The notes beneath the pieces were generated by a model, which was not told where the DNA came from, searched no databases, and saw only the letters and a program-made list of their open reading frames with translations. Of a stretch of 55,140 nucleotides of DNA, positions 16,396 to 25,954 are shown piece by piece. The DNA is from Flavobacteriales bacterium (GTDB lineage: Bacteria; Bacteroidota; Bacteroidia; Flavobacteriales; Flavobacteriaceae), in contig SGZG01000005.1 of NCBI GenBank assembly GCA_004214185.1, positions 1-55,140 of the forward strand, read 5' to 3'. The first letter of the stretch is position 1. Every line of letters starts with the position of its first letter. A program made the position numbers and the translations under genes.

Positions 16396-17736
16396 ATGAA
16401 AAAAATTATTGAAAACTTTATAGCAGAAATTGACAGAAAAAACTCAAATGAACCTGAGTTTATGCAAGCTGTCAGAGAAATTTCTGAAAACGTTCTTCCA
16501 TACATTGTTTCTAAAGACATATATCACGGTAAAAATATTCTAATGAGAATGGTTGAGCCAGAGAGAGTTCTTATGTTCAGAGTTAACTGGGTTGATGATA
16601 AAGGAGAAATTCAAGTCAATCGTGGTTACAGAGTTCAAATGAATTCGGCAATTGGCCCTTACAAAGGAGGGTTAAGATTTCACCCAACGGTTAACTTAAG
16701 TATATTGAAATTTTTAGCTTTAGAGCAGGTTTTTAAAAACAGTCTAACGACCCTTCCAATGGGGGCAGGTAAAGGTGGATCTGATTTTGATCCAAAAGGT
16801 AAAAGCGATGGGGAGATCATGAGATTTTGTCAAAGTTTTATGACTGAGCTATACCGATACATAGGTCCTAATACTGATATTCCAGCCGGAGATATAGGAG
16901 TGGGAGGAAGAGAAATTGGATATATGTTTGGGCAATACAAAAAACTTAAAAAAGAATTTACAGGGGTTCTCACAGGAAAAGGATTGTCTTGGGGAGGGTC
17001 TTTAATTAGGCCTGAAGCAACTGGCTATGGCACAGTTTATTTTGCAGAGAATATGCTTAAACATGTTGATAATTCAATTTCTGGAAAAACCGTTACTATT
17101 TCGGGGTCAGGAAATGTTGCACAATATGCTGCTGAAAAATGTATTCAGCTTTCTGCTAAAGTTGTTTCAATGTCAGATTCGTCCGGGGCAATTTTTGATA
17201 ATGATGGTATAGATGAAGAAAAGTTAGCTTTTATTATGGACTTAAAAAATAATAAAAGAGAAAGAATAAGTGAATATATAAAGAAATATCCAACAACTAA
17301 GTTTTTAAAAAATAAAACACCCTGGGAAATTCCTTGTGATATTGCTCTTCCTTGTGCAACTCAAAATGAATTAAATGAACAAGATGCAAGTTGTCTTATT
17401 AAAAATGGTTGTATTTGTGTAAGTGAGGGAGCTAACATGCCTTGTACACCAGAAGCGATAAAAATTTTTAAATCCAATAAAATTTTATATGCTCCTGGAA
17501 AAGCTTCCAACGCTGGTGGTGTTGCAGTCTCGGGGCTAGAAATGGCTCAAAATTCATTGAGATATAGTTGGTCTAGGGACGAAGTTGACTCAAAACTTAA
17601 AGAAATTATGAACGATATTCATAAATCCTGTTTAATTCATGGTGAAGAAAAGGGTTGGGTTGATTATGAAAAGGGGGCCAATATTGCTGGATTTATAAAA
17701 GTAGCTGATGCAATGTTAGCTCAAGGTGTAGTTTAA
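16396..17736 (+). CDS. gdhA: NADP-type glutamate dehydrogenase
   Basis: Interconverts 2-oxoglutarate plus ammonium and glutamate, linking nitrogen assimilation to the TCA cycle. The 446 residues match the hexameric bacterial NADP-dependent class. Motifs: GYRVQMNSAIGPYKGGLRFH (78-97), the catalytic lysine K126 in PMGAGKGGSDFDPKGKSDGE, and the dinucleotide-binding turn GSGNVAQYAAEK (about 236-247). ATG 16396 is preceded by an A/T-rich leader. The stop codon is directly followed by the recO ATG, so both are likely cotranscribed. NADP specificity is inferred from overall type. Confidence 0.95.
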   Translation: MKKIIENFIAEIDRKNSNEPEFMQAVREISENVLPYIVSKDIYHGKNILMRMVEPERVLMFRVNWVDDKGEIQVNRGYRVQMNSAIGPYKGGLRFHPTVNLSILKFLALEQVFKNSLTTLPMGAGKGGSDFDPKGKSDGEIMRFCQSFMTELYRYIGPNTDIPAGDIGVGGREIGYMFGQYKKLKKEFTGVLTGKGLSWGGSLIRPEATGYGTVYFAENMLKHVDNSISGKTVTISGSGNVAQYAAEKCIQLSAKVVSMSDSSGAIFDNDGIDEEKLAFIMDLKNNKRERISEYIKKYPTTKFLKNKTPWEIPCDIALPCATQNELNEQDASCLIKNGCICVSEGANMPCTPEAIKIFKSNKILYAPGKASNAGGVAVSGLEMAQNSLRYSWSRDEVDSKLKEIMNDIHKSCLIHGEEKGWVDYEKGANIAGFIKVADAMLAQGVV

Positions 17737-18456
17737 ATGCTTGTATCAACAGAATCTATTTCTTTAAACTACGTTAAGTATTCTGAAACTAGTATAATTG
17801 TAAAATGTTATACGAAATCTGATGGAATAAAATCCTATCTATTAAAAGGGATTAGGTCTCCTAAAAAAAAATCTCTAAACATTGGATTATTTCAACCTTT
17901 AACAATTTTAGAGATAGATGCAAACCATAAAAATAGAGGAAATTTAGAAATAATTAGATCAGCAAAAATCAGTAGGGCGTATAAAACAATTCATTTGGAT
18001 GTTTATAAAAATTCAATGGTACTTTTTTTATCAGAAATATTATCAAAAACTATTAAAGAAGAGGAGGCAAATATCGAATTATTTAATTTTATTAAAAATT
18101 CGATGATTTGGCTTGACACTTCAAATAATTTTAGCAATTTTCACATCCATTTTTTAGTAAAACTTTTGCCTTTTTTAGGAATACTTCCTGAAAAATCAGA
18201 TAATAAATTAGAAGCCTTTAATATGATTGAAGGTATTTTTTGTGAATATGATCACAGTGAGTTTTGCATAAATGGTAAATTAGTTCAATATTTTAAATCC
18301 TTTTTGGGCACAGAATTTGATGATGTATTGATCGAGATAAATTCAATAACTAAAAGAAGAGAATTAATTGAGTTTTTAATTAAATACATGCAAATTCACA
18401 TCCCTGACTTTAATAGACCAAAGTCTATAAACATACTTTATGAGTTATTTCAATAA
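17737..18456 (+). CDS. recO: DNA repair protein RecO
   Basis: Recombination mediator that helps load RecA at gaps with RecF and RecR. The 239-residue protein has the N-terminal OB-fold pattern (ISLNYVKYSETSIIVKCYTK, then SYLLKGIRSPKKK) followed by the helical domain. The C-terminal cysteines that bind zinc in some RecO proteins are not present as a CxxC pair. ATG 17737 directly abuts the gdhA stop. The last 17 bases overlap the start of the next gene. Confidence 0.88.
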   Translation: MLVSTESISLNYVKYSETSIIVKCYTKSDGIKSYLLKGIRSPKKKSLNIGLFQPLTILEIDANHKNRGNLEIIRSAKISRAYKTIHLDVYKNSMVLFLSEILSKTIKEEEANIELFNFIKNSMIWLDTSNNFSNFHIHFLVKLLPFLGILPEKSDNKLEAFNMIEGIFCEYDHSEFCINGKLVQYFKSFLGTEFDDVLIEINSITKRRELIEFLIKYMQIHIPDFNRPKSINILYELFQ

Positions 18457-20908
18457 GCTTTCTCAACTTCTCTTTTTTTTAATTTTTACAAACTTTTGTT
18501 TCTCTCAAAAAGTTTTTATAATTGATGCTGATAACGGAAATAAAATTGTTAATGCCACTGTTTTTAGCAAACAAAACTTAAAGTCTGTTATTTCTAATAT
18601 AAACGGTGAAGTAGATTTAAGCTCATTTAGTTCAAATGATTCTTTGGTATTTGGACATATCTCTTATAAAAATTTAACAACTCAGAAAAAATCTATAAAA
18701 GGTTCAATAGTTAGCTTGCAACCAGCCGCTCATGCTCTAAACGAAGTTGTTCTTTCGGTAGCTAGAAGTAAAGAAAGTAAAGAAAAAATCTCAAAAAAAG
18801 TCTCTGTACTTACTTCAGATGAATTAATACTAAATAATCCTCAAACTTCAGCTGATTTACTAACATATACAAGTGGAATCAGGGTCCAAAAATCTCAAGG
18901 TGGTGGTGGAAGTCCATCAATAAGAGGATTTGAAGCAAATAGAATTTTGTTAGTTATTGATGGCGTAAGAATGAACAATGCAATTTACAGATCTGGCCAC
19001 CTACAAAACTCTATTACAATAAGCCCTTACAGTCTGGAAAGAACGGAGATTATTTATGGGCCATCGTCTGTGGGTTACGGATCAGATGCTCTTGGTGGGG
19101 TTATTCATTATTTTACCAAAACTCCAAGATTTAATAATACAGAAAAATGGATTATAAATGGACTATCTTCATACAACACAAGACTAAAGAATAGTGTTCA
19201 GAATTTTGATATTGAACATAGTTCAAAAAGATGGGCTAGCTACACAAATTTTTCTTTTTCTAAGTTTGGAGATATAATCATGGGGGCTAATAGAAATCAT
19301 GGTTTTAAGTCGTGGGGATTGGACAATCATTATCTCAACCCTGAAAGGTTTAATGAGTCCAGTATCTCCAATAATGACCCAAAGGTTCAGAAACATACTG
19401 GCTATGAACAATTTGATTTCTTGCAAAAATTTAATTTTAAATTAACAGAGTTTTCAAACATGGTATTAAATTTTCAAAAATCACAATCCTCAAAAATAAA
19501 AAGATATGATAAGTTAAATGAAATGAACGAGGAAGCTTATAAATTCGCTGAATGGTATTATGGACCTCAAGACAGAACCCTAGCTTCGGTTAAAATTAAA
19601 TCTTCTAGAAAAAATAAGTTTAGTGATAGTAGAAAAATTTTGTTCGCTTATCAAAAAATAAAAGAATCACGTCATGCAAGGAAGTTTAATCAACTTTCAA
19701 GGACAAATCAATTAGAAAACTTAGACATTTTTTCGTTAAACATTGATCTACAAAAAATTCTTTCAAATAATTCCTCGATAGCTTATGGATTTGAATTTGC
19801 TACAAATAATGTTTATTCTGATGCCTATCAACAAAACTTCATTGTGTTGTCAGATATGATTTTAAGTGAAACTAATAAAATTTTTGAAACACCAACAAGA
19901 TATCCAAGTGCAAAAGGATCTTATAATACATCAGCTATGTACTATGAAATAAGAAAAGATATATCACAAAATTTCAACATTAACATAGGAATGAGATATA
20001 CAAACACACACCTTGAAGCAAAGTGGGATGACAACGAAATTATTAAAGCCAAACTAAATGATGTTACGACCACTAATTCTTCTTTAACAACTAGTATAGG
20101 TTTTGTATACAGGCCGAAAAACAAATGGAAATTAAATGCAAACTTTTCAAGCGGTTTTAGATCTCCAAATATTGATGATATAGGAAAAATTCGAGAACAA
20201 AAAGGAATTCTTTCTGTACCTAATTCATCACTTAAACCTGAATATGCTTACAACTCTGAAATTGGAATTTCAAATTTCTCTGAAAAAACAAAAAGTGGTT
20301 TTTCTCTCAACGTTTATTACACTCATATTTCTAAACATATTATGAGAGATTTTTTTGAAGTTATTGATGATGTAACAACAAATGACTCTAAAACCATATT
20401 ATTTGACAATGAAGAAGTTATAACTATGGCAAATGTTAACAGAGGCAATGGATATATTTTTGGATCAACATTAGATTTTAGAAAAACATTTACAAAGAAC
20501 TTGTATTTAAAGGGAAACGTTAGTTACACATTTGGTAAAAACACCAAATTAAATCAATTTATACCCTCAATTTCACCTGTTTTTGGAAGATTGACATTAA
20601 ACTTAAGTCATGTTAAGTCTGAAAGTGAAATTTCATATAAATTTTCAGGTTCTAAGTCTCCCCACAAATATAGCGTGGGAGGTGAAGATGGATTAGAAGA
20701 GACTCCTGTAGCTTATGATTTAAAATATGGTTTTCATGGAATGCCCTCATGGGGAGTTTTAAAAATATCCTCATCTTACATCTTTTCCGAAAACCTTAAA
20801 ACTACGCTAATTTTAGACAATTTGTTTGACATACACTACAGAGAATTTGCCTCAGGAATATCAGCTCCTGGACGAAATCTAAACATTGTTTTAAGTTATC
20901 GTTTTTAA
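18440..20908 (+). CDS. TonB-dependent outer-membrane receptor (haem/siderophore-receptor-like)
   Basis: An 822-residue outer-membrane receptor. A signal peptide (1-23) is followed by a short carboxypeptidase-regulatory-like domain (24-95) and a plug domain (about 115-230) with the line SIRGFEANRILLVIDGVRMN and the family block SSVGYGSDALGGVI. A 22-strand barrel ends in aromatic Phe (LSYRF). GFRSPNIDDIGK and VPNSSLKPEY resemble the FRAP and NPNL boxes of haem receptors, so haem or a metal chelate is the best guess for substrate, at low certainty. ATG 18440 lies within the last codons of recO. No SusD-type partner is adjacent. Confidence 0.88.
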   Translation: MSYFNKLSQLLFFLIFTNFCFSQKVFIIDADNGNKIVNATVFSKQNLKSVISNINGEVDLSSFSSNDSLVFGHISYKNLTTQKKSIKGSIVSLQPAAHALNEVVLSVARSKESKEKISKKVSVLTSDELILNNPQTSADLLTYTSGIRVQKSQGGGGSPSIRGFEANRILLVIDGVRMNNAIYRSGHLQNSITISPYSLERTEIIYGPSSVGYGSDALGGVIHYFTKTPRFNNTEKWIINGLSSYNTRLKNSVQNFDIEHSSKRWASYTNFSFSKFGDIIMGANRNHGFKSWGLDNHYLNPERFNESSISNNDPKVQKHTGYEQFDFLQKFNFKLTEFSNMVLNFQKSQSSKIKRYDKLNEMNEEAYKFAEWYYGPQDRTLASVKIKSSRKNKFSDSRKILFAYQKIKESRHARKFNQLSRTNQLENLDIFSLNIDLQKILSNNSSIAYGFEFATNNVYSDAYQQNFIVLSDMILSETNKIFETPTRYPSAKGSYNTSAMYYEIRKDISQNFNINIGMRYTNTHLEAKWDDNEIIKAKLNDVTTTNSSLTTSIGFVYRPKNKWKLNANFSSGFRSPNIDDIGKIREQKGILSVPNSSLKPEYAYNSEIGISNFSEKTKSGFSLNVYYTHISKHIMRDFFEVIDDVTTNDSKTILFDNEEVITMANVNRGNGYIFGSTLDFRKTFTKNLYLKGNVSYTFGKNTKLNQFIPSISPVFGRLTLNLSHVKSESEISYKFSGSKSPHKYSVGGEDGLEETPVAYDLKYGFHGMPSWGVLKISSSYIFSENLKTTLILDNLFDIHYREFASGISAPGRNLNIVLSYRF

Positions 20909-20968
20909 GTTCTGTAATTTGAACTAAAATAGTTACTTTCGCTTTTTATCAAAATCTGATAATCAGAA

Positions 20969-23900
20969 ATGAAATTTAAAGAATATAATGGATTGGATTT
21001 ATCCAAGCTTGCGGTTGAAATTCTAGAGGACTGGGAAAGTAATAAAGCTTTTGAAAAAAGTATTGCTCTCAGAAAAGACTCCCCTCAATTTATTTTTTAC
21101 GAAGGACCGCCTTCTGCAAATGGAATGCCCGGAATTCACCACGTCATGGCCCGCAGTATAAAAGATATTTTCTGTCGATATAAAACTCTAAAAGGCTTTC
21201 AGGTTAACAGAAAGGCCGGTTGGGATACACATGGTCTTCCAATTGAGCTTAGTGTTGAAAAAGAACTTGGAATTACAAAGGAAGATATAGGTAAGAAAAT
21301 TTCAATTGAAGAATATAATAAAGCTTGTAAAAAGGCTGTAATGAAATATACTGGAGTATGGAATGATCTGACAAGAAAAATGGGTTACTGGGTTGATATG
21401 AGCGATCCATATATTACATATGAATCAAAATATATTGAATCTGTTTGGTGGTTATTAAAAGAGCTTTACAATAAAAAGCTTATTTATAAAGGATACACTA
21501 TTCAGCCATATTCTCCAAAAGCTGGTACTGGGTTGAGTTCTCATGAACTCAATCAACCAGGAACATACCAGGATGTCAGCGATACAACAGTTACTGCACA
21601 ATTTAAAACAATCGAGAGTTCCTTACCAAAATCTCTAATACCATACAAAAACTTGTTTATTTTGGCATGGACAACTACTCCATGGACACTCCCTTCAAAT
21701 ACTGCACTTACAGTTGGCTCAAAAATTGATTATGCTGTCATTTCAACTTTTAATCAATACACAAAGGAATTTACAAATGTGATTTTAGCTAAAGATCTTG
21801 TTTCAAAGGTTTTTGGAAATAACTTTCAACAAGTAAAAAGCATATCTGATTTAGATTTTATCCCAGAAAAAGACAAAAAAATCCCTTTTTACGTAAATGA
21901 GTTCTTAAAAGGGAAAGAATTAGTTGATATAAAGTATGAACAAATTTGGAATGAGTCTCCTTTACCACATGAAAATCCAGAAAATGCGTTTAGAGTAATT
22001 GAAGGAGATTTTGTAACAACTGAAGACGGAACTGGTATTGTGCATACTGCTCCAACATTTGGTGCGGATGATGCCCGAGTTGCAAAACTTGCTAACCCAC
22101 CTATACCTGCACTTTTAATATTAGATAAAAACAATCAATTGGTTCCTCTTGTGAACCTACAAGGTAAATTTGTAGATGAGTTAGGTTTTTTAGGTGGAAA
22201 ATATGTCAAAAATGAGTATTACGAGAAGAATGAAGTTCCTGAAAAATCTGTAGATGTTGAAATTGCTATCAAATTAAAAGAAGAAAATCGTGCATTTAAA
22301 GTTGAAAAATATGTTCACAGTTACCCAAATTGCTGGAGAACAGACAAGCCAATTTTATATTACCCTTTGGATTCGTGGTTTATAAAGGTTACTGAGCAAA
22401 AAGACAAGTTGGTTGACTTAAACAAAACCATCAATTGGAAACCAAAATCCACTGGTGAAGGTAGGTTTGGGAACTGGCTTATAAATGCAAACGACTGGAA
22501 TCTTTCAAGATCAAGATTTTGGGGGATACCTCTTCCAATATGGAAGACATCTGACTCTAAAGAGACTTTAGTGATTGGATCAATGAGCGAGCTCAAAAAA
22601 GAAATTTCTAAATCAATAGAGAAAGGTTACATGAAACAGGATCCTTTTAAGGATTTTGACCCTAAGGATATGAGTAGTTCTAATTACAATAAGATCGATC
22701 TTCACAAAAATGTAATTGATAAAATTGTTCTTTGCTCACCTGAAGGTGAAAAAATGTTTAGAGAATCTGACCTTATCGATGTTTGGTTTGATTCAGGGTC
22801 AATGCCCTATGCACAATGGCATTATCCTTTTGAAAACAAATCAAAAATTGAAAACAATGAGGCTTTTCCTGCCGATTATATCGCCGAGGGTGTTGATCAA
22901 ACAAGAGGATGGTTTTACACACTTCACACAATTGCAGGAACCGTATTTAATTCGGTAGCCTATAAAAATGTTATTTCTAATGGTCTTGTTTTAGACAAAA
23001 ACGGACAAAAAATGTCAAAAAGACTTGGAAATGCGGTAGACCCTTTTGAAACAATTTCAAATTATGGCCCTGATGCAACTAGATGGTACATGATTAGCAA
23101 TGCCAATCCTTGGGATAATCTAAAATTTGATATTGAAGGGATAGAAGAAAGCAAAAGAAAGTTTTTTGGAACACTCTACAATGTTTACTCATTTTTTGCT
23201 CTTTATGCTAACATAGATAAGTTCAACTATTCAGAAAAAGAAATTAATCTAAGTGATAGGCCTGAATTAGATCGCTGGATAATTTCAGAACTAAATTCAC
23301 TGATTTTTGAAGTAGATAATCATTATGAAAATTATGAACCAACAAAAGCTGCCAGAGCCATTTCTGACTTCGTTCAACTTTATTTAAGTAATTGGTACGT
23401 CAGGCTTTCGAGAAGAAGATTTTGGAAAGGTAGTTACGAGCAAGATAAAATTAGTGCATACCAAACTTTGTATAAATGTCTTATTCAAATTTCAATCATA
23501 TCCTCTCCGATAGCTCCTTTTTTTATGGATCGTCTTTATAAAGATTTGACAAATTGTACTAAAAAAAACTCATTAGAATCTGTTCATCATGAATATTTTC
23601 CAGTTTCAAATGATTTAGAAATAAATGCAACCCTACAGAACAAAATTAGAAAAGCTCAAACAATTTGCTCTTTAGTTTTGTCTTTAAGAAAGAAAGAAAA
23701 AATTAAAGTTAGACAACCTTTATCTAAAGTTATGATTCCTTTTTCAAGTGAATTAGAAAAGAAAGAAATTACTGATATTTCTGATCTTATTAAGTCTGAG
23801 GTAAACGTTAAAGAGATAGAACTAATTGGCAATTCCTCAGGAATTTTAATTAAAAAAGCCAAACCTAACTTTAAAACTTTAGGGCCTAAGCTTGGTAAAA

Positions 23901-24373
23901 AACTTTCAAAGGTAATTGCATGTATCAATGAACTAGATGATTTAGATATTGAAAAAATTGAGTTAGGAAACTCCATTGTAGTTGATGTTGAAGGTGAGGA
24001 AATAATTTTAGAACCAACTGATTTAGAAATTATTTCTGAAGATATAGAAGGTTGGCTTGTTGCTTCAGAAAAAGGAATAACGGTTGCTCTTGATATTAAA
24101 TTGAATGAGCGTTTAATTAATGAGGGTATTTGTCGTGAACTAGTAAATAAAATACAAACTTTAAGAAAAGACTCTGGTCTTCAGGTAACTGATAAAATAA
24201 TTTTAAAAATTCAGAAGGATAATATAATTGAAAAAGCTATTTTTGAAAACCAAAATTATATTTTAAACGAAACTTTAGCTGAAAGCCTAGAGTTTGTTGA
24301 TTCAATTGAGGATGGCGTTGAAATACAATTTGATAATATTAATTCTAAACTATATTTAACTAAAATAGAATAG
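20969..24373 (+). CDS. ileS: Isoleucyl-tRNA synthetase, IleRS2-like with GIHH signature
   Basis: Charges tRNA-Ile; cytosolic. At 1134 residues it is longer than the E. coli-type enzyme and fits the IleRS2 (eukaryote-like) class. The ATP-binding signature, normally HxGH, reads G55-I-H-H58 within PPSANGMPGIHH, i.e. positions 1 and 3 are swapped. The second signature is KMSKR (from K681, 23009-23023), also typical of IleRS2, rather than KMSKS. An editing (CP1) domain with VHTAPTFGADD separates the two halves. The C-terminus lacks the zinc finger of IleRS1. It begins the ileS–DksA-like–lspA cluster conserved in Bacteroidota; a weak -7-like TACTTTCG lies at 20934-20941. Confidence 0.96.
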   Translation: MKFKEYNGLDLSKLAVEILEDWESNKAFEKSIALRKDSPQFIFYEGPPSANGMPGIHHVMARSIKDIFCRYKTLKGFQVNRKAGWDTHGLPIELSVEKELGITKEDIGKKISIEEYNKACKKAVMKYTGVWNDLTRKMGYWVDMSDPYITYESKYIESVWWLLKELYNKKLIYKGYTIQPYSPKAGTGLSSHELNQPGTYQDVSDTTVTAQFKTIESSLPKSLIPYKNLFILAWTTTPWTLPSNTALTVGSKIDYAVISTFNQYTKEFTNVILAKDLVSKVFGNNFQQVKSISDLDFIPEKDKKIPFYVNEFLKGKELVDIKYEQIWNESPLPHENPENAFRVIEGDFVTTEDGTGIVHTAPTFGADDARVAKLANPPIPALLILDKNNQLVPLVNLQGKFVDELGFLGGKYVKNEYYEKNEVPEKSVDVEIAIKLKEENRAFKVEKYVHSYPNCWRTDKPILYYPLDSWFIKVTEQKDKLVDLNKTINWKPKSTGEGRFGNWLINANDWNLSRSRFWGIPLPIWKTSDSKETLVIGSMSELKKEISKSIEKGYMKQDPFKDFDPKDMSSSNYNKIDLHKNVIDKIVLCSPEGEKMFRESDLIDVWFDSGSMPYAQWHYPFENKSKIENNEAFPADYIAEGVDQTRGWFYTLHTIAGTVFNSVAYKNVISNGLVLDKNGQKMSKRLGNAVDPFETISNYGPDATRWYMISNANPWDNLKFDIEGIEESKRKFFGTLYNVYSFFALYANIDKFNYSEKEINLSDRPELDRWIISELNSLIFEVDNHYENYEPTKAARAISDFVQLYLSNWYVRLSRRRFWKGSYEQDKISAYQTLYKCLIQISIISSPIAPFFMDRLYKDLTNCTKKNSLESVHHEYFPVSNDLEINATLQNKIRKAQTICSLVLSLRKKEKIKVRQPLSKVMIPFSSELEKKEITDISDLIKSEVNVKEIELIGNSSGILIKKAKPNFKTLGPKLGKKLSKVIACINELDDLDIEKIELGNSIVVDVEGEEIILEPTDLEIISEDIEGWLVASEKGITVALDIKLNERLINEGICRELVNKIQTLRKDSGLQVTDKIILKIQKDNIIEKAIFENQNYILNETLAESLEFVDSIEDGVEIQFDNINSKLYLTKIE

Positions 24374-24375
24374 AT

Positions 24376-24750
24376 ATGGAAGTTACAAGATATTCTGATA
24401 AAGATTTAAAACATTTTAAATCTTTGATTGAAGGAAAAATTGAAAAGGCTCAAAATGACCTTGCATTAATTAAAAGTGCATATATGAATGATGGTGATAA
24501 TGGCACTGAAGATACTTCGCCTACTTTTAAAGCTTTTGAAGAGGGGTCTCAAACAATGTCTAAAGAGGCTAATACTCAACTTGCTATAAGACAAGAAAAA
24601 TTTATAAGAGACTTACAGGCGGCTTTGATCAGAATTGAAAATAAAACCTATGGAGTATGCAGGGTAACAGGTAAATTAATAAACAAAAAAAGACTTGAAC
24701 TAGTCCCGCATGCTACACTAAGCATTGAAGCTAAAAATATGCAAAAATAG
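24376..24750 (+). CDS. TraR/DksA family protein with degenerate zinc finger
   Basis: A 124-residue protein of the DksA/TraR superfamily, which binds the RNA polymerase secondary channel. A coiled-coil hairpin (about 5-88) with an acidic tip region (DGDNGTEDTSPT) is followed by a short C-terminal domain. That domain keeps the DksA layout (YGVCRVTGK then RLELVPHATLSIEAKN), but of the four zinc cysteines only C95 remains; the others are T98, S116 and A119. This form is common in Bacteroidota. It starts 2 bases after ileS and precedes lspA. A role in transcription control is family-level inference. Confidence 0.85.
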   Translation: MEVTRYSDKDLKHFKSLIEGKIEKAQNDLALIKSAYMNDGDNGTEDTSPTFKAFEEGSQTMSKEANTQLAIRQEKFIRDLQAALIRIENKTYGVCRVTGKLINKKRLELVPHATLSIEAKNMQK

Positions 24751-24779
24751 CTTCTGCTATTATTTAATATATTTCGACT

Positions 24780-25412
24780 ATGACTTTAAATAAATCTTTA
24801 ATTATTGTCTTTCTAATATTAATAGTCGATCAAATTTCTAAAGTTTATATTAAGTTAAATTTTCCTCTCACTCTTTATGGTGAATTACCATTGTTTGATT
24901 TGGGATGGTTTAAATTACTTTTTATTGAGAATAAAGGGATGGCCTGGGGAGCAACTATCAATGATTTTCTGCCTTTTATTTCAGAAAGAGATGGAAAACT
25001 GTTTTTAACTCTTTTCAGAATGGCGGCTGTAACTTTTATTTTTTATTGGCTCTACAATAGTGTTAAGCAACATTCTAGCAAGCTTTTAACAATCAGTTTA
25101 TCCCTAATTTTAGCTGGTGCAATTGGCAATATAATTGATTCAGTATTTTACGGATATTTCTTTACCAATAGCTATTACAATGTGGCTCAGTTTAGCCCGG
25201 GAAATGGATATGAATCTTTTTTTCATGGGCATGTGGTTGACATGCTTCAATTTCCGATGTTTACCTGGGTGTGGCCTGATTGGATTCCATATTTTGGAGG
25301 AAATGAGTTTACTTTTTTCGAACCTGTATTTAATATAGCAGATACTTCAATCTCAATAGGAGTAGGAATTATGCTTTTATTTAATAAAAAAATCTATTCA
25401 GAAAACTTATAA
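24780..25412 (+). CDS. lspA: Lipoprotein signal peptidase (signal peptidase II)
   Basis: Inner-membrane aspartyl protease that cleaves signal peptides of lipidated prolipoproteins. The 210-residue protein has four membrane helices and the family blocks VDQISKVYIK (16-25), the ENKGMAWG segment (50-57), AGAIGNIIDSVFYG with catalytic D120, and FNIADTSISIG with catalytic D188. It is about 40 residues longer than E. coli LspA because of an insertion between the catalytic blocks (about 125-180), a common Bacteroidota trait. It ends 19 bases inside the convergent cyclo-ligase gene. Several predicted lipoproteins in this window are substrates. Confidence 0.95.
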   Translation: MTLNKSLIIVFLILIVDQISKVYIKLNFPLTLYGELPLFDLGWFKLLFIENKGMAWGATINDFLPFISERDGKLFLTLFRMAAVTFIFYWLYNSVKQHSSKLLTISLSLILAGAIGNIIDSVFYGYFFTNSYYNVAQFSPGNGYESFFHGHVVDMLQFPMFTWVWPDWIPYFGGNEFTFFEPVFNIADTSISIGVGIMLLFNKKIYSENL

Positions 25413-25954
25413 ACTTTATTTGGAGTAATACAATAGTCTAGCTTAATATCTTTACTGTTTATATCTTCAATTTTATTAATTGGATCAAAATAAGATAGCC
25501 CAACTTTTATTGCACGCGGACATTTAGATAAAAACTTGTCATAATATCCTCCTCCGTACCCCACTCTATGCCCGAAATTATCAAATGCAAGTAAAGGAAC
25601 AAAAACAAGATCTATTTGATTGTTATTAATTTGAATCCCATTGAAAGGTTCCGATATCCCCAAATGATTGGTTTTTATTAGCGTAGAATCTGTTAACAAA
25701 AAACTATCTATAGTTTTAGATTCTAAATTTAATTTTGGCAAGATTACATTTTTGTCTTTTCCTTGAACAATTTGGATTATTAATTTACTGTCAACCTCTT
25801 TGTGTTTTTCAATTGGGAAAAAAACATGATAATTTTGAAAATTCCAAATATCAATCTCAAGAGTTTTATTAGCAATTTCTAAGCTGAGTGTTTCAGTGTT
25901 TGTTAAAGAGCTTCTTTTAAGTTTGTAAACTTTCCTTAAGTCTCCCTTAAACAC
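25394..25954 (-). CDS. 5-formyltetrahydrofolate cyclo-ligase
   Basis: Converts 5-formyltetrahydrofolate to 5,10-methenyltetrahydrofolate with ATP in one-carbon metabolism. The 186-residue protein begins with the family-like N-terminus FKGDLRKVYKLKR. It carries the signature VPLLAFDNFGHR followed by VGYGGGYYDKFL (131-142). The start codon is GTG at 25952-25954, whose first base is the last base of the preceding gene's TAG (TAGTG), so translation is probably coupled. The 3' end overlaps lspA by 19 bases. Confidence 0.92.
   Translation of the reverse strand: MFKGDLRKVYKLKRSSLTNTETLSLEIANKTLEIDIWNFQNYHVFFPIEKHKEVDSKLIIQIVQGKDKNVILPKLNLESKTIDSFLLTDSTLIKTNHLGISEPFNGIQINNNQIDLVFVPLLAFDNFGHRVGYGGGYYDKFLSKCPRAIKVGLSYFDPINKIEDINSKDIKLDYCITPNKVYKFSE

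Noticed and set aside
22716-22958. Frames of 60-80 codons inside ileS in other frames and on the opposite strand.
   Set aside because: They lie wholly within an intact, well-conserved synthetase gene and show no family features.
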